A stretch of DNA of 64,000 nucleotides, from the NCBI RefSeq assembly GCF_045223415.1, contig NZ_JBEQZJ010000016.1, forward strand, positions 1 to 64,000, written 5' to 3'. The position numbers and the translations under genes are program-made. Below are positions 1 to 8,860 of the stretch, one piece after another. Each line of letters starts with the position of its first letter. Within the stretch, counting starts at the first letter, position 1. The notes beneath the pieces were generated by a model. The model saw nothing but the letters and a program-made list of their open reading frames with translations, was not told where the DNA came from and did no database searches. The DNA is from Hoskinsella mucinilytica. GTDB taxonomy: Bacteria > Bacillota_I > Bacilli_A > Erysipelotrichales > Erysipelotrichaceae.

Positions 1-3
1 ATG

Positions 4-30
4 AAAAAACCAGAGCGTAATACTCTGGTT
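4..30 (-). terminator. Rho-independent terminator of the siroheme reductase gene
   Basis: The inverted repeat AACCAGAG (8-15) / CTCTGGTT (23-30) is followed on the minus strand by a run of six T (complement of 4-9). It lies directly after the stop codon of the minus-strand gene at 36. Confidence 0.85.
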
Positions 31-35
31 GATCG

Positions 36-1577
36 TTATGATATATAAGGATCTAAAATTTCCTGGAAGCGATCCATGTGTTCTTTCACCCATATCGTAA
101 AGTTTTGTTTACTTGTTGCGGTAGCATCTGCGATTTCCTTAAGAAAGGCTGGTATATCCTGTTCTAAGATGACACCGGCACGTTCTCCGAATACAGCATG
201 GGATAAGGAATCATTTCCTAAAATACTTAATTGAAAGGCTGGCTGAGGTTTCTTATCGATAAGTTTAACGCTACCTTGAAACCCAAATGCACCAATTTGA
301 CTTGTGCCACATGAGCTAGGGCAACCACTAAAGAAGCATTTTGGTAGATAATCTGTATTGACATTCTGTGTTCTTAACGTATCAATTGTTTGTTGTAACG
401 CTTTTTGAGAATCACGTAACCCTACTTGACAAGTTGCGGCACCGATACATGCTACACTGGATTCAAAAACATTTGTTGCACCATCTTCTGTTAAAGCAAG
501 TATTGTTTTAGTTTCTTCAGCTGTTAAATGGACAATATACATTCCTTGTTGTGGTGTGATACGAATTTCTACGTCTTCCATATCTTTGATGGCTTCGTAT
601 AGTTCCATAAGCTTTTCCGGATGTAAAGTTCCACCGATCGGATGATAATAGACCGCAAAAAGACCTGGCTGTTTTTGTACAAAGATACGAGGATGATCAA
701 GCATTGCGGAAGGTCCGGTTTTTTGAATCAATTGCATAGATACCTCTAAATCATGATGTTGACCTTGCATCGCACGCTCTACTTTTTCTTTAAATTCTTT
801 TTGTAGACCTTCTACCCCTAACGTATCTTGCATATACCTGGTTCTAGCTTTTGCTCGATTTTCATAATTTCCATGTTCCATGAACATCAAAACCATCGTA
901 CTAACATAATATAGAATGTGGGCAGGGTTGATATGATCTCCAACTTTGACACCCATTTTCGGATTGTTTCCTAAGCCTCCGGCACAATAAACATCAAAGG
1001 TATGATCGGCATTGGCGATAAAGCCTAAGTCTCGGAAATTCGCATGAGATTCATTACGTTCGGTATTGCTGAATGCAACTTTTAATTTTCTAGGCAAGGA
1101 ATACTTATTGACGATGGATAATAAATATTCTCCAACTGCTTGTGCATAGGGACGTACATCAAAAGTCTCTTCGGGATCAATACCGGATAAGGGAGAGCAC
1201 ATAACGTTTCTTGGGAAATCTCCGCCACCACCTCGACAAACGATGCCATGATCTAACGCATCTTCCATAATGTTTGGTACGCTGCTACTAGCAAGATCAT
1301 GTAGCTGTATGGTTTGACAGGTTGTCAAATGAGCTTTGTTGACGGAATGTTCTTTGCACACCTTACATACGAAGGCAAGACGATCTTTTGTGACAACACC
1401 CTGATTCATTCTCAATCGTAACATAAAGGTTTCCGCACCACGTTGTGCATAGCTTCCGAACCCACCGGAAAAGCCCTTGAATTCTTTTACGCCTAATTCT
1501 TTGTTGATGAATTTATCTGTTTGTTCTTTGAATACTTTAATTTCATCCTTCAATTCCTGTAATAATTCTTTTTCCAT
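36..1577 (-). CDS. nirA: NirA-type sulfite/nitrite reductase (siroheme, 4Fe-4S)
   Basis: Cytosolic reductase of the nitrite/sulfite reductase family, which uses siroheme bridged to a 4Fe-4S cluster to reduce sulfite or nitrite by six electrons. The cluster/siroheme cysteines are visible as CIGAATC (about residues 377-383) and the C-X3-C of CFFSGCPSSC (about 419-423). The two ferrodoxin-like half-domains of the family fit the length of 513 residues. A longer frame opens upstream, but the ATG at 1577 follows AAAGGAG at good spacing and is preferred. It is divergent from an operon that makes siroheme, which supports the cofactor. Whether sulfite or nitrite is the substrate cannot be read from the sequence; no separate ferredoxin or reductase subunit lies nearby. 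Confidence 0.88.
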   Translation of the reverse strand: MEKELLQELKDEIKVFKEQTDKFINKELGVKEFKGFSGGFGSYAQRGAETFMLRLRMNQGVVTKDRLAFVCKVCKEHSVNKAHLTTCQTIQLHDLASSSVPNIMEDALDHGIVCRGGGGDFPRNVMCSPLSGIDPEETFDVRPYAQAVGEYLLSIVNKYSLPRKLKVAFSNTERNESHANFRDLGFIANADHTFDVYCAGGLGNNPKMGVKVGDHINPAHILYYVSTMVLMFMEHGNYENRAKARTRYMQDTLGVEGLQKEFKEKVERAMQGQHHDLEVSMQLIQKTGPSAMLDHPRIFVQKQPGLFAVYYHPIGGTLHPEKLMELYEAIKDMEDVEIRITPQQGMYIVHLTAEETKTILALTEDGATNVFESSVACIGAATCQVGLRDSQKALQQTIDTLRTQNVNTDYLPKCFFSGCPSSCGTSQIGAFGFQGSVKLIDKKPQPAFQLSILGNDSLSHAVFGERAGVILEQDIPAFLKEIADATATSKQNFTIWVKEHMDRFQEILDPYIS

Positions 1578-1595
1578 TTCAATCTCCTTTTTATG

Positions 1596-1610
1596 AACCT
1601 TAACAAGGTT
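1596..1610 (-). promoter_or_regulatory. Palindrome in the reductase leader
   Basis: A perfect inverted repeat AACCTT-AAC-AAGGTT sits between the reductase promoter and its ribosome binding site. It could be an operator or an mRNA hairpin. No regulator gene is present in the window to match it. Confidence 0.4.
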
Positions 1611-1655
1611 ATCATACCACATTTTCACAATCAAGATTTATTTTTTTATACCCCT

Positions 1656-1684
1656 ATTAGATATTCTTATAGTAAATATGTCAA
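1656..1684 (-). promoter_or_regulatory. Promoter of the siroheme reductase gene
   Basis: Read on the minus strand: TTGACA (plus 1679-1684), 17 bp, TCTAAT (plus 1656-1661). Consensus -35 and one-mismatch -10. Its -35 is only 6 bp from that of the divergent hemA promoter. Confidence 0.65.
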
Positions 1685-1690
1685 GTGTTC

Positions 1691-1719
1691 TTGTGTAAGA
1701 AAAAAAACTTCTCTATAAT
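1691..1719 (+). promoter_or_regulatory. Promoter of the siroheme operon
   Basis: TTGTGT (1691-1696), 17 bp, TATAAT (1714-1719), with hemA starting about 24 bp downstream. The short inverted repeat CAAG-TGTT-CTTG (1682-1693) lies between the two divergent -35 elements and could bind a shared regulator. Confidence 0.7.
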
Positions 1720-1742
1720 AGATAAGAAAGCAGGTGAGGTTC

Positions 1743-2969
1743 TTGGAATTTGCAGTAATTTCAATCAGTCATAAGCAGGCAAATGAAGCTATTCGAAGTC
1801 ATGTTGCCTTTATGGATAGTCAGAAAATAGAATGCTATGAACGATTATTAGAGTTAGAAGTTTTCCAAGCGGTCATTGTCGCAACCTGTAATCGTAGTGA
1901 ATTGTATTTTTTATATGAAGCAGAAGATCAAATAGATGCTGTGATACAATTGTATGAAGCAATGGCTAAAATAGAGATACGACCTTATTTGATGATAAAA
2001 AAAGGAAAAGATGCATTGATTTATTTGTATGAGGTTTGTTTGGGATATCATTCTTTGATCATAGGTGAGGATCAAATCGAATCACAAATACAAGCGGCGT
2101 ATGCTTTTGCGGTTCATATGCAAGCATGTCAAAAACAGATGCATCGGATCTTTCAAAATTGTTTTAAAACAGTGAAACAGATCAAAACAAAGTATCAGAT
2201 CAGCGCAAACCCGATTTCGCTTCCTTATATAGCCATGTGTATGATAAAAAAGAAAATGGCTTTAAAAGATAAAACCGTATTGATCATTGGTAGTGGCGAA
2301 GTTGCGAAGTTATTTTTAACCTATTGTAAAGAAGAGGATGTTAAAGCATTGTATATTTGTAGTCGTCAATTCAAACATGCGCAAATGTTACAGGATGATA
2401 AGCGAATTCATATCGTGCCATTTGAAGAACGTTATCACATAGTAAGTCAATGTGATCTTGTATGTTCTGCGACAAGCTCTCCACATCAAATCTTATGCTT
2501 CGCCCAATATCCAAAACCCCATTCCAAACAGCTATGTATTGATTTGGCTATGCCATGTGATATCGATAAACGCATTTCATCACTTGGTGTGGAGGTGGTT
2601 GGAATTGATGATCTCTCACTTGTGAAAAATGAACATGTAAGACAGCGAGAACAGTTATTAAAGATGGCACATAAGGAATTGATCGATGGAGTAGAGGAAG
2701 TGGTCGAATGGTTAGATAGTCAACCGCTTCAGGAAGCGATATCTTCTTTACAAAGGAAAAGCGAGGAGAGTGCCCAAATGGCATATGAGATGATTTTATC
2801 TAAAATCGATTTGGATCATCATGAACAGCGCATCGTACAAAAAATTTTAAAGGCTTCTTTTTTTCGTATGATCAAAGAGCCTATGCTGATGCTTTCTAAA
2901 AATAAAGAACATCAACAGGAATATCTGAATATGATAACACAACTGTTTCAGACGGAGGAAAAAGGATGA
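1743..2969 (+). CDS. hemA: Glutamyl-tRNA reductase
   Basis: First committed step of C5 tetrapyrrole synthesis: reduces glutamyl-tRNA(Glu) to glutamate-1-semialdehyde with NADPH. The catalytic cysteine is Cys49 in ATCNRSEL, and the N-terminal SHK motif and the NADPH-binding VLIIGSGEVAK stretch are present. Length 408 residues is normal. I chose TTG at 1743, spaced correctly behind AGGTGAGG; an in-frame GTG at 1734 overlaps that ribosome binding site and leaves almost no leader after the promoter. The gene overlaps hemC by 4 bp, so it opens a translationally coupled operon. Confidence 0.93.
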   Translation: MEFAVISISHKQANEAIRSHVAFMDSQKIECYERLLELEVFQAVIVATCNRSELYFLYEAEDQIDAVIQLYEAMAKIEIRPYLMIKKGKDALIYLYEVCLGYHSLIIGEDQIESQIQAAYAFAVHMQACQKQMHRIFQNCFKTVKQIKTKYQISANPISLPYIAMCMIKKKMALKDKTVLIIGSGEVAKLFLTYCKEEDVKALYICSRQFKHAQMLQDDKRIHIVPFEERYHIVSQCDLVCSATSSPHQILCFAQYPKPHSKQLCIDLAMPCDIDKRISSLGVEVVGIDDLSLVKNEHVRQREQLLKMAHKELIDGVEEVVEWLDSQPLQEAISSLQRKSEESAQMAYEMILSKIDLDHHEQRIVQKILKASFFRMIKEPMLMLSKNKEHQQEYLNMITQLFQTEEKG

Positions 2970-3850
2970 ATATCATCGTTGGAACCAGAGGAAGTAAATT
3001 AGCACTTCTACAAACAAAACAAATCGTGGATCGACTAAGTGAAGCTTATCCACAACATACATTTGAAATTAAGATCATACAAACACATGGAGATCGTAAT
3101 CAGCAAGCAAGATTAGATCAAATGAGTACCAGTGGAATCTTTATCAAAGAAATAGAACAACAGCTCTTACAGCATGATATCGATCTTGCTGTACATAGTA
3201 TGAAAGATATGCCGGCTAGATTAAGCAAAGGCTTAGCCTTGGGTGATGTAATGCTTCGTGAGGATAGTAGAGATGTGTTAGTATTAAGAAACGCTTCCAG
3301 TTTACAGGAACTTAGACCACATGCCATCATTGCGACAGGTAGTAAGCGTAGAAAGTATCAGTTATTAGCATATCGCCCTGATTTAAATATTGTCGGTATT
3401 CGTGGAAATATCGATACTCGTTTACAGAAAATGGAAGAGGAAGGATTGGATGGCATCGTAGTGGCAGCTGCGGCAATGCATCGGCTGAAGAAAAAGGAAT
3501 GTATCAGTTATTATTTTTCTGAGGATGAAATGGTACCGGCGACGACACAGGGAGCGATTGGTCTGGAATTACGTGAAGAGGATGAAACCTTAAAAGAAAT
3601 GATCCATTTATTGGCGAATGAACAAGATACCAGAGAAACAAGGATCGAGCGAGCGTTTTTATATTTGATGAATGGAGGGTGTCATACTCCCATCGGTGCT
3701 CGTTGTCATATCGATGAAGACCATATTACGCTTCAATGTGTCTATGGTAAGGAAGACGGCACAGAGTTAAGAAAACAATTGTTTGAAGTTCCTTTATCAA
3801 AGGAGCATGAACTAGCAATGATCGCAGCAACAGAAATGAAGAAGGGTTGA
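2966..3850 (+). CDS. hemC: Hydroxymethylbilane synthase (porphobilinogen deaminase)
   Basis: Polymerises four porphobilinogens into hydroxymethylbilane in the cytosol. The N-terminal GTRGSKLALLQT motif, the HSMKDMP motif and the dipyrromethane-anchoring cysteine (Cys239 in NGGCHTPIGA) are all present. 294 residues, normal length. It overlaps hemA by 4 bp (ATGA) and sits ahead of the CobA-HemD fusion, matching the order of reactions. Confidence 0.95.
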   Translation: MNIIVGTRGSKLALLQTKQIVDRLSEAYPQHTFEIKIIQTHGDRNQQARLDQMSTSGIFIKEIEQQLLQHDIDLAVHSMKDMPARLSKGLALGDVMLREDSRDVLVLRNASSLQELRPHAIIATGSKRRKYQLLAYRPDLNIVGIRGNIDTRLQKMEEEGLDGIVVAAAAMHRLKKKECISYYFSEDEMVPATTQGAIGLELREEDETLKEMIHLLANEQDTRETRIERAFLYLMNGGCHTPIGARCHIDEDHITLQCVYGKEDGTELRKQLFEVPLSKEHELAMIAATEMKKG

Positions 3851-3855
3851 TACGT

Positions 3856-5295
3856 ATGGGAAAAGTGTATCTTATTGGCGCAGGTTGTGGCAATTATGAT
3901 TTGATGACAGTTAAGGGAATGGCGATTTTGAAACAGGCTGATTGTGTGCTATATGATCGATTGATCGATCCACAGCTGTTATTGATGTTGAAGGAAAACT
4001 GTGAAAAAATCGATGTTGGAAAAGAAAATCATCATCATACCATGCCACAACAAACCATTGAAGAAGTATTGATAGAAAAGGCAAGACAATATCCTTGTGT
4101 TGTACGATTAAAGGGAGGGGATCCTTATGTCTTTGGTAGAGGTGGTGAGGAAGCCATAGCACTATCATCTGCAAGGATTGCCTTTGAAGTAGTACCGGGC
4201 ATATCAAGCTGTATAGCGGCCTTGACTTATGCAGGTTTTCCCATTACGCATAGAGGAATCAATCGAGGCTTTCGTGTGTATAGTGCTCATACCAGTAAGG
4301 ATACCTTATCTGATTTAGATTATGCATCTATGGCAGAAAGTAAGGATACTTTGGTATTCTTGATGGGGCGAAAGCATAAGCAAGAGCTATTGACACAGCT
4401 TTTATTACATGGAAAAGATCGATCAACACCGGTAGCTTTCATTAGCAATGGAGCTCGTTATGATCAAAGGGTCGTGATGACTTCCATAGAAGAAGCACTT
4501 CATTGTGAGATTGAAATGGAAAGCCCTTGTACCATTGTGGTAGGTGACGTTATTTCTTTAACCTCAAAAACAAACTTTTTAGATCAATTGCCATTATTAG
4601 GGAAACGTATCCTGATCCCGATATTACAAAAAGAGGTCCAAGGGGACTTTTTAAGAGCTCTTGGCGCTATGGTAGAAGAAGTACAGGTGGGATATATTAA
4701 GGAACGCTCTCATATGTTGGATGATCTTGATCTTAATACGGTAAACTGTCTTGTATTTACAAGTGTTCATGGTGTAGAGTCTTTCTTTCATCAATTATTA
4801 GAAAGTGGGAAAGATGCAAGAAGTTTGGTAGGTATAAAGATCGCTAGCATTGGTAAGAAAACAACAGCAGCTTTACATCGATGTGGGATACAAGCTGATA
4901 TAGAAACAAAGAAAAGTGATAGTAAACACTTAGCAGAAGTATTAAATCGTCATATCGATCCTATGGATCATGTAGTGATTGCGAAGGCGTCAAATGATAA
5001 CCATACATTGGAGGAGTCATTGTCATGTGATCATATCACAACGATTCCTCTTTATGCCAGTGTTGCCATTCCTTTTGAAACAGTATATGAACATTATGAT
5101 GCAATGGTTTTTACCAGTGCGTTTCATGTTCGTGCTTGTAAGGAAATATTACATCAAGCAACACGTTGTTTTTCCATTGGACCTCATACAAGCAAGGCAT
5201 TACAAGATGAAGGTGTGACATCCATCATAGAAAGCAAACAAGCAGATAAAGCGGTATTGTTAGATATCGTCAGAGAGGAGTTAAGTCATGTATAG
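3856..5295 (+). CDS. cobA-hemD: Uroporphyrinogen-III methyltransferase / uroporphyrinogen-III synthase fusion (CobA-HemD)
   Basis: Two-domain enzyme. Residues about 1-240 are a SAM-dependent uroporphyrinogen-III C-methyltransferase (start MGKVYLIGAGCGNYDL; VRLKGGDPYVFGRGGEEA SAM-site region), giving precorrin-2. Residues about 245-480 are uroporphyrinogen-III synthase (HemD), which cyclises hydroxymethylbilane. The fusion directs flux to precorrin-2 rather than heme. The ATG at 3856 is preferred, being 9 nt behind AAGAAGGG; a TTG at 3847 overlapping the hemC stop is also in frame. No heme-branch genes (hemE, hemH) occur in the window. Confidence 0.93.
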   Translation: MGKVYLIGAGCGNYDLMTVKGMAILKQADCVLYDRLIDPQLLLMLKENCEKIDVGKENHHHTMPQQTIEEVLIEKARQYPCVVRLKGGDPYVFGRGGEEAIALSSARIAFEVVPGISSCIAALTYAGFPITHRGINRGFRVYSAHTSKDTLSDLDYASMAESKDTLVFLMGRKHKQELLTQLLLHGKDRSTPVAFISNGARYDQRVVMTSIEEALHCEIEMESPCTIVVGDVISLTSKTNFLDQLPLLGKRILIPILQKEVQGDFLRALGAMVEEVQVGYIKERSHMLDDLDLNTVNCLVFTSVHGVESFFHQLLESGKDARSLVGIKIASIGKKTTAALHRCGIQADIETKKSDSKHLAEVLNRHIDPMDHVVIAKASNDNHTLEESLSCDHITTIPLYASVAIPFETVYEHYDAMVFTSAFHVRACKEILHQATRCFSIGPHTSKALQDEGVTSIIESKQADKAVLLDIVREELSHV

Positions 5296-6262
5296 AGGAA
5301 GAAGATTAAGAAAGCATCAAGTGATACGTTCTATGATGCAAGAAACCAGACTTCATAAAGCAGATTTGATCTATCCTATTTTTGTGGTTGAGGGATCACA
5401 AATAAAGGAGGAAATCAGTTCCATGCCGGATGTTTACCATTACTCTATCGATCGTCTACATGAAGTATTAGATGAAATGAAAGCATGTGGTATCCATAGT
5501 TGTATCCTATTTGGGATTCCCGAGCATAAGGATGAGGTAGGAAGTGTTGCTTACCAACAGGACGGTATCGTACAAAGGGCCATTTCTTTTATTAAGGAAT
5601 ATGCACCAGAAATGTATGTCATCGGCGATGTTTGTATGTGTGAATATACAAGTCATGGACATTGTGGCATATTGAATGAAGCACATGATGTAGATAATGA
5701 TGCGACCTTACCTTATTTGAATCAAATTGCGATCAGTTATGCAAAGGCAGGGGTTGATATGGTGGCACCAAGTGATATGATGGATGGACATATTCAAAGC
5801 ATGCGACAAGCCTTAGATGAAGCAGGATTTACAGACTTACCGATCATGGGGTATAGCGCAAAATTCGCTTCGAGTTATTATGGACCGTTTCGAGAAGCAG
5901 CGGATAGTGCGCCTTGTTTTGGTGATCGTAAAAGTTATCAAATGGATATCGCCAATGGAGAAGAAGCGCAAAGAGAAATCGATGCGGATATCATGGAAGG
6001 GGCAGATATCATCATGGTAAAGCCGGCATTGAGCTATCTTGATGTCGTAGCACGTGCAAAGGATCGGTTGCGTATGCCACTTTGCGTCTATAATGTGAGT
6101 GGGGAATATAGTATGTTGTTACATGCCGTACATAGTGGCTTAATGAAAGAAGAAGTCATCTATGAAAGCATCTTATCGATGAAACGAGCAGGAGCGGATT
6201 TGATCATCACCTATTTTGCCTTATATTTGGCAAGATTATTGGATGAGCGAGGTGTCGCATGA
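5288..6262 (+). CDS. hemB: Delta-aminolevulinic acid dehydratase (porphobilinogen synthase)
   Basis: Condenses two 5-aminolevulinates to porphobilinogen. The zinc-type metal site GDVCMCEYTSHGHC (Cys about 116, 118, 126) is intact, as are the two active-site lysine regions, YSAKFASSYYG (about 193) and MVKPALSYLD (about 245). 324 residues, full length. It overlaps the end of the CobA-HemD gene and hemL by a few bases, consistent with one transcript. Confidence 0.96.
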   Translation: MYRGRRLRKHQVIRSMMQETRLHKADLIYPIFVVEGSQIKEEISSMPDVYHYSIDRLHEVLDEMKACGIHSCILFGIPEHKDEVGSVAYQQDGIVQRAISFIKEYAPEMYVIGDVCMCEYTSHGHCGILNEAHDVDNDATLPYLNQIAISYAKAGVDMVAPSDMMDGHIQSMRQALDEAGFTDLPIMGYSAKFASSYYGPFREAADSAPCFGDRKSYQMDIANGEEAQREIDADIMEGADIIMVKPALSYLDVVARAKDRLRMPLCVYNVSGEYSMLLHAVHSGLMKEEVIYESILSMKRAGADLIITYFALYLARLLDERGVA

Positions 6263-7551
6263 AGCATGAACAAAGCAATGCATGGTATCAACATGCATGT
6301 CATCTCATTCCCGGTGGTGTAGATTCTCCTGTACGTGCCTTTGCCAATGTGCAAACGGATCCTATCTTTATTGACCATGCATCAGGTAGCCATATCTACG
6401 ATGTAGATGGAAATGATTATTTGGATTATATTTGTTCTTGGGGTCCCATGATCCTTGGACATGCGCATCCTTTTCTACAAGCAGGATTAGAAAGTGTGAT
6501 TCAAAAGGGAATCAGTTATGGATTATGTACGCCAAATGAAGTAGCACTGGCTTCTTTGATCGTAGAGGCATATGATGGGATTGACATGGTACGTATGGTG
6601 AATTCCGGAACGGAAGCAACCATGAGTGCCATTCGTGTCGCAAGAGGGTATACCAAACGGGATAAAATCGTGAAATTTGAAGGTTGTTATCATGGTCATA
6701 GTGATGGGCTATTGGTAAGATCGGGATCAGGAGCTTTGACTTTTGGGACACCAACAAGTCCTGGGGTACCTGCAGATATCGTGAAAAACACTTTGGTATG
6801 TCAATATAATTCCATTGCTTCTTTCAAAGCTTGTATCGAAGCAAATCTCAATGAAATCGGCTGTGTCATCATTGAACCGATTGCCGGGAACATGGGCTTG
6901 ATACCGGCTGAGCGAAGTTTTTTGTTGGAATTAAGAGCACTTTGTGATCAACATGGTATTGTTTTGATCTTTGATGAAGTAATCAGTGGTTTTCGTATTG
7001 CTTATGGTGGAGCTGCACAATATTATGGAGTGAAACCGGATATGGCTTGTTTTGGGAAGATCATTGGGGCAGGTTTACCCGTGGGAGCTTATGGAGGACG
7101 AAAGGAAATCATGGAAATGGTTTCTCCTGTTGGTCCTGTTTATCAAGCAGGTACCTTATCCGGAAATCCTTTGGCTATGTATCTAGGCACAAGATTATTG
7201 ACTTATTTAAGAGATCATCAGGAGATTTATCAAACTTTAAATGAAAAGGGTCGATACTTTCAACGAGGAATCCAACAAGCCTTAGATCAATATCATTTGC
7301 CTTATCGAATACATCAATGCGGAAGTCTATTGACCTTGTTTTTTTGTGATCATGATGTTCATTCTTATCAAGATGTTGAACATCTTGACAAGGAAGCTTT
7401 TATCAAATATTTCCGATATTTATTGGAACATGGAATTTTGATACCACCATCTCCATATGAATGTATGTTTTTATCAGATGCACATACCAAAAAAGAGCTT
7501 GATCAAACGATATCCATCATAGAAGGGGCTTGTCAGGTACTTGTATCATGA
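6259..7551 (+). CDS. hemL: Glutamate-1-semialdehyde 2,1-aminomutase
   Basis: PLP-dependent class-III aminotransferase fold enzyme that converts glutamate-1-semialdehyde to 5-aminolevulinate. Visible motifs: NSGTEATMSAIRVARGYT, the PLP aspartate region LIFDEVISGFR, and the PLP lysine Lys267 in FGKIIGAGLPVGAYGG. 430 residues, normal length. Overlaps hemB by 4 bp and the next gene by 4 bp. Confidence 0.96.
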   Translation: MKHEQSNAWYQHACHLIPGGVDSPVRAFANVQTDPIFIDHASGSHIYDVDGNDYLDYICSWGPMILGHAHPFLQAGLESVIQKGISYGLCTPNEVALASLIVEAYDGIDMVRMVNSGTEATMSAIRVARGYTKRDKIVKFEGCYHGHSDGLLVRSGSGALTFGTPTSPGVPADIVKNTLVCQYNSIASFKACIEANLNEIGCVIIEPIAGNMGLIPAERSFLLELRALCDQHGIVLIFDEVISGFRIAYGGAAQYYGVKPDMACFGKIIGAGLPVGAYGGRKEIMEMVSPVGPVYQAGTLSGNPLAMYLGTRLLTYLRDHQEIYQTLNEKGRYFQRGIQQALDQYHLPYRIHQCGSLLTLFFCDHDVHSYQDVEHLDKEAFIKYFRYLLEHGILIPPSPYECMFLSDAHTKKELDQTISIIEGACQVLVS

Positions 7552-8795
7552 TGGTCGATCTTGATTGTAGGCATCAAAGGGTATTGATCGTAGGTGGAGG
7601 AGCGATGGCGCTTCGTAAGGTCCATCAATATCTAAGTGCTCAAGCACAGGTCATTGTGGTTGCTAAAAAGATAAATGAGGAATTCTTGACACTTCCTGTT
7701 ACGATCATCGAATCTGACTATGATGAAGCCTTTCTGAAAGATTGTTTTCTTGTTCATGCGGCAACTGATGATGCCAGTCTAAACGAACAAATCGTCAAAG
7801 ATGGTAGAAATAAGGGAATCTATTGCTTATCAGTGACGCCTTCCAGTAGTGTATTGCATAGTGTATTATCTTATGAAGATGAATATTTACAATGTGCTCT
7901 TTCTACAAAGGGCGCATATCCTGCATTCAATCGAGTTTTTCTACAACGATTGATGGAAGTATATAATGAGGAATATAAGGATAAGTTACCCTATTTGAAG
8001 GAACTGCGAACCTATTTGATTTCACAAATTCAAGAGAAAGAAATCTTACATGAGCTACTCAAAACATTACCAAAACAACCATGTTCCTTTTTATCTTTCT
8101 TATGTGATGCGATTAAGATGAAACAAGCAAAATTGCTTGTGTTTCATGGTGTACGATATCCCGATACCCTAACCAAAGATGTCTTTGACTTCCTTCAAGA
8201 GGTAACATTAGCCAATAACGTACCATGTTATGTTGCATATTTATCACAAGCAGTACAAACAAGCTTAAATGAAAAGAATCGATTGGTGGTACCGTTCAAA
8301 GAAATCCTGACGTATCTTCAACTATGTAAGGTCGATACTTTGTTATATCCAATGCTTCTGCAAGAGGGGCGCTTTTATGAGCAAATCAAGAAAACGAATG
8401 AAACTTTTGAAATCGCACCGTTACCATTTTCCACGCTATCTCAGGTTCAAGAATTGATTCAGTGTATCCATAGGGCTTATCATAAAGAACAACAGACGTT
8501 GTTGATCGTTTATCATTCCAGTGAATCAGGTAACTTTGCGTCATTGATCAAAGATATAAAGGTTCCAAAGGATACCATGTTTTGTTGCGAGAAACAATTA
8601 GACAAGCTGGATGTTGCTTCGTGTTTTAAACAGGTGTGTGTTTATTCTTTATTGATGCTATCCGGTTATCATATGGAAATTGATGGACAAAGAATCATAC
8701 AACGATTGAAAGATCATGATGTCACATTGGTTCAACAAAGCTGTATCAGTGATCCGGCATTAAAACCTCTTATGATATCAAAACTTACTTCCTAA
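7548..8795 (+). CDS. Precorrin-2 dehydrogenase fused to a CbiK-like sirohydrochlorin chelatase (siroheme synthase)
   Basis: Predicted to complete siroheme synthesis: NAD-dependent oxidation of precorrin-2, then iron insertion. Residues about 1-150 match the CysG/Met8p dehydrogenase (VLIVGGGAMALRK nucleotide site, then the SVTPSS region). Residues about 195-415 look like the two-lobed CbiK chelatase: LLVFHGVRYPDT start, PMLLQEGRFYEQI, and histidines His323 (VYHSSES) and His375 (LSGYHMEIDG) at the places of CbiK's metal-binding histidines. The chelatase half is diverged, so that part is less certain. Start ATG 7548 overlaps the hemL stop; ATG 7551 is equally possible. It ends the operon at a strong terminator. 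Confidence 0.8.
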   Translation: MMVDLDCRHQRVLIVGGGAMALRKVHQYLSAQAQVIVVAKKINEEFLTLPVTIIESDYDEAFLKDCFLVHAATDDASLNEQIVKDGRNKGIYCLSVTPSSSVLHSVLSYEDEYLQCALSTKGAYPAFNRVFLQRLMEVYNEEYKDKLPYLKELRTYLISQIQEKEILHELLKTLPKQPCSFLSFLCDAIKMKQAKLLVFHGVRYPDTLTKDVFDFLQEVTLANNVPCYVAYLSQAVQTSLNEKNRLVVPFKEILTYLQLCKVDTLLYPMLLQEGRFYEQIKKTNETFEIAPLPFSTLSQVQELIQCIHRAYHKEQQTLLIVYHSSESGNFASLIKDIKVPKDTMFCCEKQLDKLDVASCFKQVCVYSLLMLSGYHMEIDGQRIIQRLKDHDVTLVQQSCISDPALKPLMISKLTS

Positions 8796-8824
8796 AGACG
8801 TTGCTTCTGCAAGGTCTTTTTTTT
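8794..8824 (+). terminator. Terminator of the siroheme operon
   Basis: AAAGAC (8794-8799) pairs with GTCTTT (8814-8819), with an inner TTGC/GCAA extension, followed by an uninterrupted T tract. It overlaps the stop codon of the last operon gene. Confidence 0.85.
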
Positions 8825-8860
8825 CATCATAACGCATAGGATATGGTGAGGTTGATAACA

